Below are positions 15,401 to 24,700 of a DNA stretch of 64,000 bases, piece by piece. Position numbers and translations under genes: made by a program. The DNA comes from Roseivivax isoporae LMG 25204. Lineage in GTDB: Bacteria > Pseudomonadota > Alphaproteobacteria > Rhodobacterales > Rhodobacteraceae. Every line of letters starts with the position of its first letter. The stretch's first letter is position 1. The stretch covers positions 144,643-208,642 of the forward strand of contig NZ_JAME01000003.1 in assembly GCF_000521865.1 (NCBI RefSeq). Reading direction: 5' to 3'. Under the pieces are notes generated by a model, which was given only the letters and a program-made list of their open reading frames with translations, did not search any database and was not told the DNA's origin.

Positions 15401-18144
15401 TGGATCGCATCGCGGCCGAGACGCTGACGGCCTTCATTCTCAACGGATCCGACGTGCAGGCGGCGCCGCGGCTCGGCGAACGTCTGTCCGAGACGCTGCG
15501 CGAACGGCTGGGCGCGCGCGACGTCAAGGTCGGCTGTAACGCGGGCGATTGTGGCGCCTGCACGGTGCTGGTCGACGGCGCGCCGGTCTGCGCCTGCCTC
15601 ACGCCCGCGCAGGCAGTGGCCGGGCGGCGGGTCGAGACGCTCGCTGGGCTCGTGGCGGCGGATGCCGACGCGGCCCGGCTCGCCCGCAGCTTCGAGCGGC
15701 ACCAGGCGGCGCAGTGCGGCATCTGCACGCCCGGCATGATGGTGTCGGCGGTGGCGCTGCTGCGCACGGTGCCCGAGCCCTCGGAGGCGCAGGTCGCCGA
15801 CGCGGTGGGCGGCGTCCTCTGCCGCTGCACGGGCTACCGCAAGATCCTCGAGGCCGTCCGCACCGCGCACGAGGACGCCGGGCCCGCGCCCGAGGCCGGC
15901 CTCGGCGTGGCCGCGCCGCGGCTCGACGGGCGGGCCAAGGTCGCAGGCACCGAGCGGTTCGGCGACGACGTGGCGCCCGCGGGGGCGCTGGTGGCGCGCG
16001 CGGTCCGCGCCCCGCACCACCGTGCGCGGTTCGCCTTCGGCGACCTCGACGGCTGGCGCGCGGCGCATCCGGGCGTCGCCTGCGTGCTGACCGCCGCGGA
16101 CGTGCCGGGGCCGAACGCCTACGGAACCATCCCGGGCTTCGAGGATCAGCCGGTCTTTGCCGAGGGCGAGACCCGGTTCAAGGGCGAGGCGGTCGCCTGC
16201 GTCGTGGGCACGGCCGAGGCGGTCGCGGCGCTGGACCTCGGGCACTTCCCCGTGACGTGGGAGCCGCTGACGCCGCTCCTGGCGCTCGACGACGCGCTGG
16301 CCGAGGGGGCGGGCGACCTGCATGCGGGCCGTGCGGGCAACGTGATGTGCGGCGGGCGCGTGGCCTGCGGCGATGCGGACGCGGCGCTGGCGGCCGCGGC
16401 CGAGGTGGCCGAGATCGAGATTGCCACCAGTTTCGTCGAACACGCCTATATCGAGCCCGAGGCGGGCTATGCCGAGATGGTGGAGGACAGGCTGCACCTT
16501 CATACCTGCACGCAGGCCCCGGGCATGTTCCGCGACGGCCTCGCGCGGCTCCTCGCGCTGCCGGCGGACCGCGTGCGCGTGGTGCCGACCGCGGTGGGCG
16601 GCGGGTTCGGATCGAAGCTCGACCTGACGCTGCAGCCCATGGTGGCGCTCGGCGCGATGCGCACGGGAAAGCCCGTGCGCATGTGCTACGAGCGCACGGA
16701 ATCCATGGCGACGACCACCAAGCGGCACCCCGCGCGCATCGCCGTCCGGGTCGGCGCGGCGGCCGACGGGCGGCTGTCGGGCATGACCTTCCGCGGCGAC
16801 TTCAACACCGGGGCCTATGCGAGCTGGGGGCCCACGGTGGCGAACCGGGTGCCGATCCACGCCTCGGGGCCCTATGCGTGCCGCGACTACCGCGCCGAGA
16901 GCCGCGCCATCCACACCCATTCCGCGCCCTCGGGCGCCTTCCGCGGATTCGGCGTGCCGCAATCGGCGATCGCGCAGGAAGCGGCCTTCGACATGCTCGC
17001 CGCGCGGCTCGGGATCGACGCGCTCGACTTCCGCATCCGCAACGCGCTGCGCGACGGGATGCCGACGGTCTGCGGGCAGGTCTTCGACAGCGGGGTCGGC
17101 ATCGTCGCCTGCCTCGAGGCGCTGCGGCCGGCCTGGACCAAGGCGCTGCGCGACTGCGCGTCCTTCGACCCCGCCGGCGGGCCGCTCCGCCGGGGCGTGG
17201 GCGTCGCGGCGGGCTGGTACGGCTGCGGCAACACCTCGCTGCCGAACCCCTCGACCATCCGGGCGGGACTCACCGCCAGGGGCCGCGTGGTGCTCCACCA
17301 GGGCGCGGTCGACATCGGGCAGGGGTCGAACACCGTGATCCCGGTGATCTTCGCCGAGGCGCTGGGCGTGCCGGTGGCGGACATCGACATTCTCGGCGCC
17401 GACACGGACCTGACGCCCGACGCGGGCAAGACCTCTGCCTCGCGCCAGACCTTCGTCAGCGGCAACGCCGCGCGCGCCGCGGGCGCGGCGCTGCGGGCCG
17501 CGATCCTGCGCACGGCCAATGCCGGGCCCGATGCCGAGATCACGCTCGGCGACGGCCACGTGCACGTGCGCGACGGCACCCGGATCGAGGCGCTGGACCT
17601 CGCCCGGCTCGATCCCGATCCCGCGGGCTACGTCCTCGCGGCGGAAGAGACATGGGACCCGCCCATCGCGCCGCTCGACGCGGACGGGCAGGGCATTCCC
17701 TACGCGCAGTTCGGCTACGCGGCCCACCTCGCCGAGGTGGAGGTGGACGTGGCGCTCGGCACCGTGCGGCCGCTCCGGATCGTCGCCGCCCATGACGTCG
17801 GCCGCGCGATCAACCCGCTGCTCGTCGAGGGGCAGGTCGAGGGCGGCGTGGCGCAGGGCCTCGGCATGGCGCTGATGGAGGAATTCGTGCCGGGACGGAC
17901 CGAGAACCTGCACGATTACCTGATCCCCACCGCGGGCGACGTCCCGCCCGTCGAGACACTGGTGCTGGAGGTCCCGGACCCGGTCGGGCCCTTCGGGGCC
18001 AAGGGGCTTGGCGAGCACGCGCTGATCCCGACCGCGCCCGCGATCCTGAACGCGATCCGGCACGCGACCGGCGTGACGGTGACACAGGTGCCTGCCACGC
18101 CCGCGCGGCTGCGCGCCGCGCTGAAGGAGGCTGGCCATGCCTGA
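15397..18144 (+). CDS. Molybdenum hydroxylase, fused 2Fe-2S and molybdopterin-binding subunit
   Basis: A 915-residue fusion. Residues 1-155 form the iron-sulfur subunit: plant-type cluster cysteines 47, 52, 55 and 67 and the second cluster cysteines 107, 110, 142 and 144 (CGICTPGMM, CRCTGY). From about residue 170 it is a xanthine-oxidase-type molybdopterin domain with AVGGGFGSK, AFRGFGVPQ and GAKGLGEH, whose Glu873 is the expected catalytic base. Such fusions occur in several bacterial hydroxylases. With the FAD subunit upstream it would hydroxylate a heteroaromatic carbon next to nitrogen. Nicotinate is the best guess from the reductase gene 30 bases downstream; other pyridines or pyrimidines cannot be excluded. 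Confidence 0.88.
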   Translation: MMDRIAAETLTAFILNGSDVQAAPRLGERLSETLRERLGARDVKVGCNAGDCGACTVLVDGAPVCACLTPAQAVAGRRVETLAGLVAADADAARLARSFERHQAAQCGICTPGMMVSAVALLRTVPEPSEAQVADAVGGVLCRCTGYRKILEAVRTAHEDAGPAPEAGLGVAAPRLDGRAKVAGTERFGDDVAPAGALVARAVRAPHHRARFAFGDLDGWRAAHPGVACVLTAADVPGPNAYGTIPGFEDQPVFAEGETRFKGEAVACVVGTAEAVAALDLGHFPVTWEPLTPLLALDDALAEGAGDLHAGRAGNVMCGGRVACGDADAALAAAAEVAEIEIATSFVEHAYIEPEAGYAEMVEDRLHLHTCTQAPGMFRDGLARLLALPADRVRVVPTAVGGGFGSKLDLTLQPMVALGAMRTGKPVRMCYERTESMATTTKRHPARIAVRVGAAADGRLSGMTFRGDFNTGAYASWGPTVANRVPIHASGPYACRDYRAESRAIHTHSAPSGAFRGFGVPQSAIAQEAAFDMLAARLGIDALDFRIRNALRDGMPTVCGQVFDSGVGIVACLEALRPAWTKALRDCASFDPAGGPLRRGVGVAAGWYGCGNTSLPNPSTIRAGLTARGRVVLHQGAVDIGQGSNTVIPVIFAEALGVPVADIDILGADTDLTPDAGKTSASRQTFVSGNAARAAGAALRAAILRTANAGPDAEITLGDGHVHVRDGTRIEALDLARLDPDPAGYVLAAEETWDPPIAPLDADGQGIPYAQFGYAAHLAEVEVDVALGTVRPLRIVAAHDVGRAINPLLVEGQVEGGVAQGLGMALMEEFVPGRTENLHDYLIPTAGDVPPVETLVLEVPDPVGPFGAKGLGEHALIPTAPAILNAIRHATGVTVTQVPATPARLRAALKEAGHA

Positions 18145-18174
18145 CCGGACCCGCGCCGACCAAGGGAGGCTGAC

Positions 18175-19668
18175 ATGCCCGACGACCGCGTGACGGCGCC
18201 CCCGTCCGAGAAGATCCGCTGCGACGCCTGCCCGGTGATGTGCTACATCGCCGAGGGCCGCGCGGGCGCCTGCGACCGCTACGCCAACCACGGCGGCACG
18301 CTGGTGCGGCTCGATCCCCTGACGGTGATCGAGCGCGGCGCGCCGGCGGTCGCCTTCCTCGACACCGGGGAGAACGCGCAGGATTGGGACGGCGACGTCA
18401 TCCAGGGCGCGCGGTCCTTCGTGACGGCCGTGGGCGCCGGGACGACCTATCCCGACTACAAGCCCGCGCCCTTCATCGTCAGCCAGGAGGTGCAGGGCAT
18501 CGACATGGTCACAGTGGTGACCGAGGGGATCTTTTCCTATTGCGGCGTGAAGGTGAAGATCGACACCGACCGCCACATCGGCGAGGAGCGCAGCCCGGTC
18601 CGCGTCGACGGCGAGATGATCGGGCACGTGATGACGGCGGAATACGGCTCGAAGATGCTGTCTCTCGGCGGGGTCGAGCACCTGACCGGCGGGTCCAAGA
18701 AGGAGGGCCGCGTCACCTGCGAGGCGCTGCTCGCGCTCTGCAACCGCGAGCCGGTCGAGATGCAGATCGACGGCGGCGCGACGCTGGTGGTGCAGGCGGG
18801 CCATCCGCCGGTCATCAACGGCGCGCCGGAGCGGCTGATGCGCGTGGGCTGCGGCTCCGCGACCATCGGCATGTTCGCGCAGCAATGGCAGGGTCACGTG
18901 GACGAGGTCGTGGTGGTCGACGACCACATCACCGGGGTGCTGACCGAGCACGAGGCGGGTCGGGGGCTCGACATGACGCCGTCGGGCATCCGCGTGGCCG
19001 GACGCCGGTCGACGCCCGGGCGCTATTTCCAGGTTGCCGCGCCGGGGACCGGCTGGGGCGGGACCGACATCGAGGACCCGCTGACCATCCTCAAGCCCGC
19101 GGACCCGAAACGCGCATGGGCGGGCCTGAGGCTCCTCATGATCTCGACCACCGGCGAGCAGGCGGCCTATTACGTGCTCGACGGCGACCTCGTGCCGCAG
19201 CCGGCCGGGATGCCCCCTGCGCTGGCCGCGGTGGCCGAGCGGATCGCCGAGAACTGCGAGCCCTCGCTCTGCTCGGTGCTGTTCATGGGCGGGGCGGGAG
19301 GGTCCCTGCGCGCCGGCGTGACCGAGAACCCGGTGCGGCTGACGCGGTCGGTGAAGGATGCGCTGACCCACGTCTCCTGCGGCGGCGCCGAGGCCTATGT
19401 CTGGCCCGGCGGCGGCATCACCTTCATGGTCGACGTGATGGACATGCCCACGAATTCCTTCGGCTCGGTGCCGACGCCCGCGCTGGTCGCGCCCATCGAG
19501 TTCACGCTGCGGCGCGAGGATTACGGCGCGCTCGGCGGCCACGTGGACCGGATCCGGCCGGTCGAGAGCGTCATCACGCCCCAGATCCGCCGCGTCCCGC
19601 CCCGCGAGGGCGAACCCGATCCGGCGGACCGCGAGAATTTCCGATGGTCGCGCGGGCGGCGCGGATGA
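18175..19668 (+). CDS. 6-hydroxynicotinate reductase-like iron-sulfur protein
   Basis: A 497-residue protein matching the family annotated as 6-hydroxynicotinate reductase, which reduces the hydroxylated pyridine ring to 6-oxo-1,4,5,6-tetrahydronicotinate using low-potential electrons. An N-terminal cysteine cluster (Cys16, 19, 23 and 33, in IRCDACPVMCYIAEGRAG plus ACDR) likely binds an iron-sulfur centre, and further conserved cysteines occur in SYCGVK and RVGCGSATIG. GGGAGGSL-like glycine loops near residue 370 may hold a flavin. GGGAGG-type loops aside, no classical Rossmann motif is obvious. The start has GGGAGGCTGAC before it. Its TGA overlaps the ATG of the UPF0280 gene. Confidence 0.8.
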   Translation: MPDDRVTAPPSEKIRCDACPVMCYIAEGRAGACDRYANHGGTLVRLDPLTVIERGAPAVAFLDTGENAQDWDGDVIQGARSFVTAVGAGTTYPDYKPAPFIVSQEVQGIDMVTVVTEGIFSYCGVKVKIDTDRHIGEERSPVRVDGEMIGHVMTAEYGSKMLSLGGVEHLTGGSKKEGRVTCEALLALCNREPVEMQIDGGATLVVQAGHPPVINGAPERLMRVGCGSATIGMFAQQWQGHVDEVVVVDDHITGVLTEHEAGRGLDMTPSGIRVAGRRSTPGRYFQVAAPGTGWGGTDIEDPLTILKPADPKRAWAGLRLLMISTTGEQAAYYVLDGDLVPQPAGMPPALAAVAERIAENCEPSLCSVLFMGGAGGSLRAGVTENPVRLTRSVKDALTHVSCGGAEAYVWPGGGITFMVDVMDMPTNSFGSVPTPALVAPIEFTLRREDYGALGGHVDRIRPVESVITPQIRRVPPREGEPDPADRENFRWSRGRRG

Positions 19669-20510
19669 GGCCAGCCGCGGCGCTTCTCCCGGGGGACCGG
19701 CTGCACCTCCAGCACGGGCCGATCGACCTCGTCATCGGGGCCGAGGGCGACCGGCGGGCGGCCTTTGCCGCCGCGCGGGCGCGGTTCGACACGGTGCTCG
19801 AGGAACTGGTGGCGGAGCTGCCGCAGCTGCGCCGCCCGGTGCCCTCGCCCACGCCCGAGGGAGAGACCGCGCGGCGCATGCACGCGGCCTGCCTGCCGCA
19901 CGCGGACGGCATCACGACGCCCATGGCCGCGGTCGCCGGGGCGGTGGCCGAGACGGTGCTGGCGGCGATGGTCGCGGCGGCCCCCCTGAGGCGCGCCTAT
20001 GTCAACAACGGCGGCGACATCGCGCTGCACATCGCGCAGGGCGCGGAATACGCGGCGGGCATCGCCGCGCCCGACGGCACGTCGCTCGGGACCGCGCGGA
20101 TCGCCGCGGGGGACCCGGTGCGCGGCATCGCCACGAGCGGGCAGGGCGGGCGGAGCCTGAGCCTCGGGATCGCGGACGCGGTCACGGTGCTCGCGGCCTC
20201 GGCCGCCGCCGCCGACGTGGCGGCCACGCGCATCGCCAATGCCGTCGACCTCGCGGGCCATCCTGCGATCCGCCGCGCGCCCGCCGCGACGCTGCGGGAC
20301 GACAGCGACCTCGGGCAGGTGGCGGTCGTCACCGCCGTAGGCTTGCTCGACCCCGAGGACATCGCCGCGGCGCTCGACCGCGGCGCCCGCGCCGCCGACG
20401 CGATGCGCCGCGCGGGCCTGATCGCCGCGGCCGCGCTGTTCCTGCGGGGATCGACCCGCAGCACCGGCGCGCTCGCCCCGCAACGCCTAAGGAGACCGGA
20501 ACATGCCTGA
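19665..20510 (+). CDS. UPF0280 family (ApbE-superfamily) protein
   Basis: A 281-residue protein of UPF0280, a family structurally related to ApbE (FAD:protein FMN transferase). Typical segments are GITTPMAAVAGAVAE (about 82-96), YVNNGGDIALH (112-122) and GIATSGQGGRSLSLGIADAV. The start is taken as the ATG that overlaps the reductase stop (ATGA); an in-frame ATG 21 bases earlier is possible. Sandwiched between the reductase and the DUF1185 genes, it could attach a flavin to a partner, most simply the reductase, but no biochemical role for UPF0280 is established. Confidence 0.78.
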   Translation: MRPAAALLPGDRLHLQHGPIDLVIGAEGDRRAAFAAARARFDTVLEELVAELPQLRRPVPSPTPEGETARRMHAACLPHADGITTPMAAVAGAVAETVLAAMVAAAPLRRAYVNNGGDIALHIAQGAEYAAGIAAPDGTSLGTARIAAGDPVRGIATSGQGGRSLSLGIADAVTVLAASAAAADVAATRIANAVDLAGHPAIRRAPAATLRDDSDLGQVAVVTAVGLLDPEDIAAALDRGARAADAMRRAGLIAAAALFLRGSTRSTGALAPQRLRRPEHA

Positions 20511-21087
20511 CGTGCAGATCCGCAAGATCGCCACGCTCATCGAGGAGGTGCGCCACGAATTCGGGCCCCCGCCCGGGACGCCGCTCCTGCGGGGCGCGAT
20601 CCTCTGCGCCATCGCCAATCCCTATGCCGGCGCGTACGCGCCCGACATCGCGCCCTTCATGGAGGACCTGAAGCCGCTCGGCCTCGACATGGCGAACCGG
20701 CTGCTCGCGGCGCTGGGCGGCGACCCGGCGCGGATCGAGGGCTACGGCAAGGGGGCGATCGTGGGCGGCGCGGGCGAGCTCGAGCACGGCGCGCTCTGGC
20801 ACGTGCCCGGCGGCTACGCCATGCGCGAGGCGCTGGGCGGAGCCATGGCCATCGTGCCCTCGACCAAGAAGGTGGGGGGCGTCGGCGCGCGGCTCGACGT
20901 GCCGGTGACGCATGTGAACGCCTCCTACGTGCGCTCGCATTTCGACGCGATGGAGGTCGGGCTGCCGGACGGACCCAGGGCCGACGAGATCGTCGTCGTC
21001 CTGGTCATGACCACCGGCGCGCGGGTGCATGCGCGCGTGGGCGGACTGGCGGCGGCCGACATCGAGGGAAAGGACGGACTGAGATGA
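20503..21087 (+). CDS. DUF1185 (AA_synth) family protein, first copy
   Basis: A 194-residue protein of Pfam DUF1185/AA_synth, whose known structures have a chorismate-mutase/YjgF-like trimeric fold and no proven activity. Conserved features are IRKIA at the N-terminus, IANPYAG, GYGKGAIVG, GELEH, VPSTKK, LDVPVTH, YVRSHFD, PRADEI and the RVGGL C-terminal segment. It overlaps the UPF0280 gene by 8 bases and the second copy by 4. Its place after a ring reductase and opposite an enamidase suggests a role on a cyclic intermediate, perhaps as an amide hydrolase or tautomerase. Confidence 0.82.
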   Translation: MPDVQIRKIATLIEEVRHEFGPPPGTPLLRGAILCAIANPYAGAYAPDIAPFMEDLKPLGLDMANRLLAALGGDPARIEGYGKGAIVGGAGELEHGALWHVPGGYAMREALGGAMAIVPSTKKVGGVGARLDVPVTHVNASYVRSHFDAMEVGLPDGPRADEIVVVLVMTTGARVHARVGGLAAADIEGKDGLR

Positions 21088-21668
21088 GCGCGGACATCCG
21101 GAAGATCGCGGTCTGGGTCGAGGAAACCCACCGCGAGGCGGGGCGCGCCATCGCGCCCGCGACCCGCAAGGCGGTGGCGGCGGCGGTGATCGCGAACCCC
21201 TTCGCCGGGCGCTACGAGGAGGACCTCGCGCCGCTCATGGAGATCGGCGCGGAACTGGGCGGGCTTCTCGGCGCGCGCTGCGTGGCGGCGCTCGGCATCG
21301 CGCCCGGGCAGGCGGAGAGCTACGGCAAGGCGGCGATGGTGGGCGAGAACGGCGAGCTCGAGCACGCGGCGGCGATCCTGCATCCGAAGCTCGGCGCGCC
21401 GCTCCGCGCCGCGGTCGAGAAGGGCGCGGCGCTGGTGCCCTCGTCGAAGAAGATGGGCGGGCCGGGGCAGGTGCTGGACGTGCCGCTCGGGCACAAGGAC
21501 GCGGCCTATGTGCGCTCGCATTTCGACGGGATCGAGATCCGGCTGAACGACGCGCCGCGGGCGGACGAGATCCTCGTGGCGGTCGCGGTCACCGATTCCG
21601 GGCGGCCCCTGCCGCGTGTGGGCGGGCTCACCGCGGCGGAGGCCAAGGGCGAGGACGGCCTGCGCTAG
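21084..21668 (+). CDS. DUF1185 (AA_synth) family protein, second copy
   Basis: A second 194-residue DUF1185 protein, exactly the same length as its neighbour. It shares the blocks IRKIA, IANPFAG, SYGKAAMVG, GELEH, VPSSKK, LDVPLGH, YVRSHFD, PRADEI, RVGGL and a final DGLR. Other regions differ widely, so the pair looks like an old duplication with separate roles or an obligate hetero-oligomer. The start ATG overlaps the first copy's TGA. It is the last gene of the operon; a hairpin with ATATTT follows. Confidence 0.82.
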   Translation: MSADIRKIAVWVEETHREAGRAIAPATRKAVAAAVIANPFAGRYEEDLAPLMEIGAELGGLLGARCVAALGIAPGQAESYGKAAMVGENGELEHAAAILHPKLGAPLRAAVEKGAALVPSSKKMGGPGQVLDVPLGHKDAAYVRSHFDGIEIRLNDAPRADEILVAVAVTDSGRPLPRVGGLTAAEAKGEDGLR

Positions 21669-21678
21669 GCGGGCGGCG

Positions 21679-21725
21679 CCGGGGGCTCCGCCCCCGGACC
21701 CCCGGGATATTTCCGCCAAGAAGAA
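21679..21725 (+). terminator. Hairpin element after the DUF1185 genes (Rhodobacteraceae-type intergenic repeat)
   Basis: CCGGGGGC-TCC-GCCCCCGG (21679-21697) is a perfect 8-bp hairpin followed by GACCCCCGGGATATTT and CCAAGAAGAAG. From memory, this GGCTCCGCCCCCGG...GGATATTT...CAAGAAGAAG layout is a recurrent intergenic element in Rhodobacteraceae. Here it separates two convergent genes and can end the DUF1185 operon. Confidence 0.6.
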
Positions 21726-21749
21726 GGGGCGGGGCGGTCCCCGCCCGCC

Positions 21750-24700
21750 TCAGCCGAGGGCCGCGTCGCAGCGCGCGCAGACGGCGGGATGCCGGTGGGT
21801 GCCCACGTCGGGCAGGATCTTCCAGCAGCGCTCGCATTTCCCGCCATCGGCGCGTTCGAACACCACGCCGATGCCGGGGCTCTCGGCGAGGCGGAAGCCG
21901 TCGGAGGGCACCGGGTCGCCCGAGAGCGCGATGCCCGAGGTGATGCAGATGTCGTCGAAGGGCACGTCCCGCAGCGCCGCGAGGATCTCGGTGTCCTCCA
22001 CATGCACCACCGGGGCCGCCTCGAGCGAGGCGCCGATCGCCTTGTCGGTGCGCTGCACTTCGAGCGCCGCGGTCACCACGCGCCGGGCCTGGCGCACGCG
22101 CGCCCACTTGGCGGCGAGCGCGTCGTCGCGCCATCCGGCCGGGGTCTCGGGCATGTCCTGCAGGTGGACGGAGCTGTCCTCGCCCGGGAACCGCTCGAGC
22201 CAGACCTCCTCCATGGTGAAGACGAGCACCGGGGCGAGCCAGGTGGTCAGCCGGTGGAACAGGAGGTCCATCACCGTGCGCGCCGCGCGCCGGCGCGCGG
22301 TGTCGCCGTCGCAGTAGAGCGCGTCCTTGCGGATGTCGAAATAGTAGGCCGAGAGGTCGATGGTGCAGAAGTCGAAGAGCGTGCGGAACACGCCCTGGAA
22401 GTCGAAGCTGCGGTAGCCCTCGCGCACCCGGACGTCGAGTTCGGCGAGCCGGTGCAGCACCCAGCGCTCGAGCTCGGGCATCTCGGCCGGCGCGACGCGG
22501 TCGGCTTCGGAGAAGTGCGACACCGCGCCCAGCAGGAAGCGCATGGTGTTCCTGAGCCGCCGGTAGCTGTCGGCGGTGCCCTTCAGGATCTCGGGGCCGA
22601 TGCGCTGGTCGGCGGTGTAGTCCGCCTGCGCCACCCAGAGCCGCAGGATGTCGGCGCCGTACTGCGTGACCACCTCGTCGGGCACCACCGTGTTGCCGAG
22701 CGACTTCGACATCTTGTTGCCCTTGGCGTCGAGCGTGAAGCCGTGGGTCACCACGTTGCGGTAGGGTGCCCGGCCGATCGTGCCGCAGGCCTGCAGCATG
22801 GAGGAATGGAACCAGCCGCGGTGCTGGTCGGTCCCCTCCATGTAGACGTCGGCGATGCCGTCCTCGGTGCCGTCCGCGCGGTCGCGCAGCACGAAGGCGT
22901 GGGTCGAGCCGGAATCGAACCACACGTCGAGGATGTCGAACACCTGGTCCCACTGGGCCGGGTCGTGGTCGTCGCCGAGGAAGCGTTCCTTGGCACCGGG
23001 CTTGTACCAGGCATCCGCGCCCTCGGCCTCGAACGCCTCGAGGATGCGGGCGTTCACGGCCGGATCGCGCAGCAGGAAATCGGGGTCCGTGGGCTTGCCG
23101 CCGGCCCGGGTGAAGCAGGTGAGCGGCACGCCCCAGGCGCGCTGGCGCGACAGCACCCAGTCGGGCCGCGCCGCGATCATCGAGTGCAGGCGGTTGCGCC
23201 CGGAGCGCGGCGTCCAGGTCACGAGCTCGTCGATCGAGCGCAGCGCGCGTTCGCGGATCGTGGTGCCGTAGGTGTCCTGCCCGTCGCCCACGGGGCGGTC
23301 GATGGCGGCGAACCATTGCGGCGTGTTGCGGTAGATGACCGGCGCCTTCGAGCGCCAGGAATGCGGATAGGAATGCTTGATCTTGCCGCGCGCCAGGAGG
23401 CCGCCGACGGCGGCGAGCTTGTCGATGACGGCCTTGTTGGCGTCGCCTTCCTTGCCGTTCTCCCGGAGGATGCGCGCGCCGCCGAAGAAGGGCAGGTCGG
23501 ACCGGAAGCTGCCGTCGTCCATGACGTTGTAGGTGATGACCTGCTCGAGCATGCCGAGACCGCGGTAGAGGTCGTATTCCTCCATCCCGTGCGAGGGCGC
23601 GCAATGCACGAAGCCCGTGCCCTCGTCGTCGGTCACGAAGTCGGCGGCGCGGAAGTCGCGCGGGCCGTCCCATTCGCCGCCCGAGCCCTCGGCCCCGGCG
23701 AGCGGGTGGGCGAGCGTCATGGCGCCGAGCTGCTCGGGGGTCACGTCGCGCAGGCGCCGCCACTGCCCGTCCGACAGGCGTGCCTTGGCGAAGGTCTGCG
23801 CGGCCAGCCGGTCGGCGAGGATGAAGCGGTCGCCGGGCGCGGCCCAGCATTCCTCGGGCGTCTCGGTCACCTCGTAGAGCCCGTAGGCGAAGTCGGCGCC
23901 GAACACGACGGCCTTGTTCGACGGGATGGTCCAGGGCGTGGTGGTCCAGATCACCACGTTCGCGCCGACGAAGGCCTCGCGCGCCTCGGCCTTGGCGCGC
24001 ACGACCGCCTCGCGCTCGTCGTCGGTCGCCTCCTCGTCCGAGACGTCGAGCTCGGGCATCGAGAAGTCGGTGACGCGGAACTTCACCCAGATGGTGAAGC
24101 TCTCCTTGTCGTGGTACTCGACCTCGGCCTCGGCGAGCGCGGTCTTCTCGACCGGGGACCACATCACCGGCTTCGAGCCCTGGTAGAGCACGCCCGACAT
24201 CAGGAACTTCTGGAAGTCCTCGGCGATGATGCGCTCGGCGCGGTAATCCATCGTCAGGTAAGGCGCGGCCCAGTTGCCGGTGATGCCGAGCCGCTTGAAC
24301 TCGTCGCGCTGGATGTCGATCCAGCCCTCGGCGAACTTCCGGCATTCCTGGCGGAAATCGACGACGTCGACCTCGTCCTTGTCGAGCCCCTTGGCGCGGT
24401 ACTGCTCTTCGATCTTCCACTCGATGGGCAGGCCGTGGCAGTCCCAGCCGGGGATGTAGCGCGCGTCGTGCCCCATCATCTGGTGGCTGCGCACGATCAT
24501 GTCCTTGATCGTCTTGTTCAGCGCGTGACCGATATGCAGGTGGCCGTTGGCGTAGGGCGGGCCGTCATGCAGGGTGAAGGGCGGCCGCCCGGGCTTTTCC
24601 CTCAGGCGGTCGTAGACGCCGATCCGTTCCCACCTCTCGAGCCAGCCGGGCTCGCGCTTGGGCAGGCCCGCCCGCATGGGAAAGTCGGTCCGGGGAAGGT

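Noticed and set aside
18841..18873. Covalent flavin attachment motif in the reductase
   Set aside because: RVGCGSATIG has G-S-A-T order, not the S/T-G-A-S/T needed for ApbE flavinylation; kept only as a remark.
15331..19542. A 1403-codon open frame on the minus strand opposite the molybdenum hydroxylase and reductase genes
   Set aside because: It is an antisense shadow of very GC-rich genes: residue composition is Arg/His/Gly-rich without family motifs, while the plus-strand products are clear enzymes.
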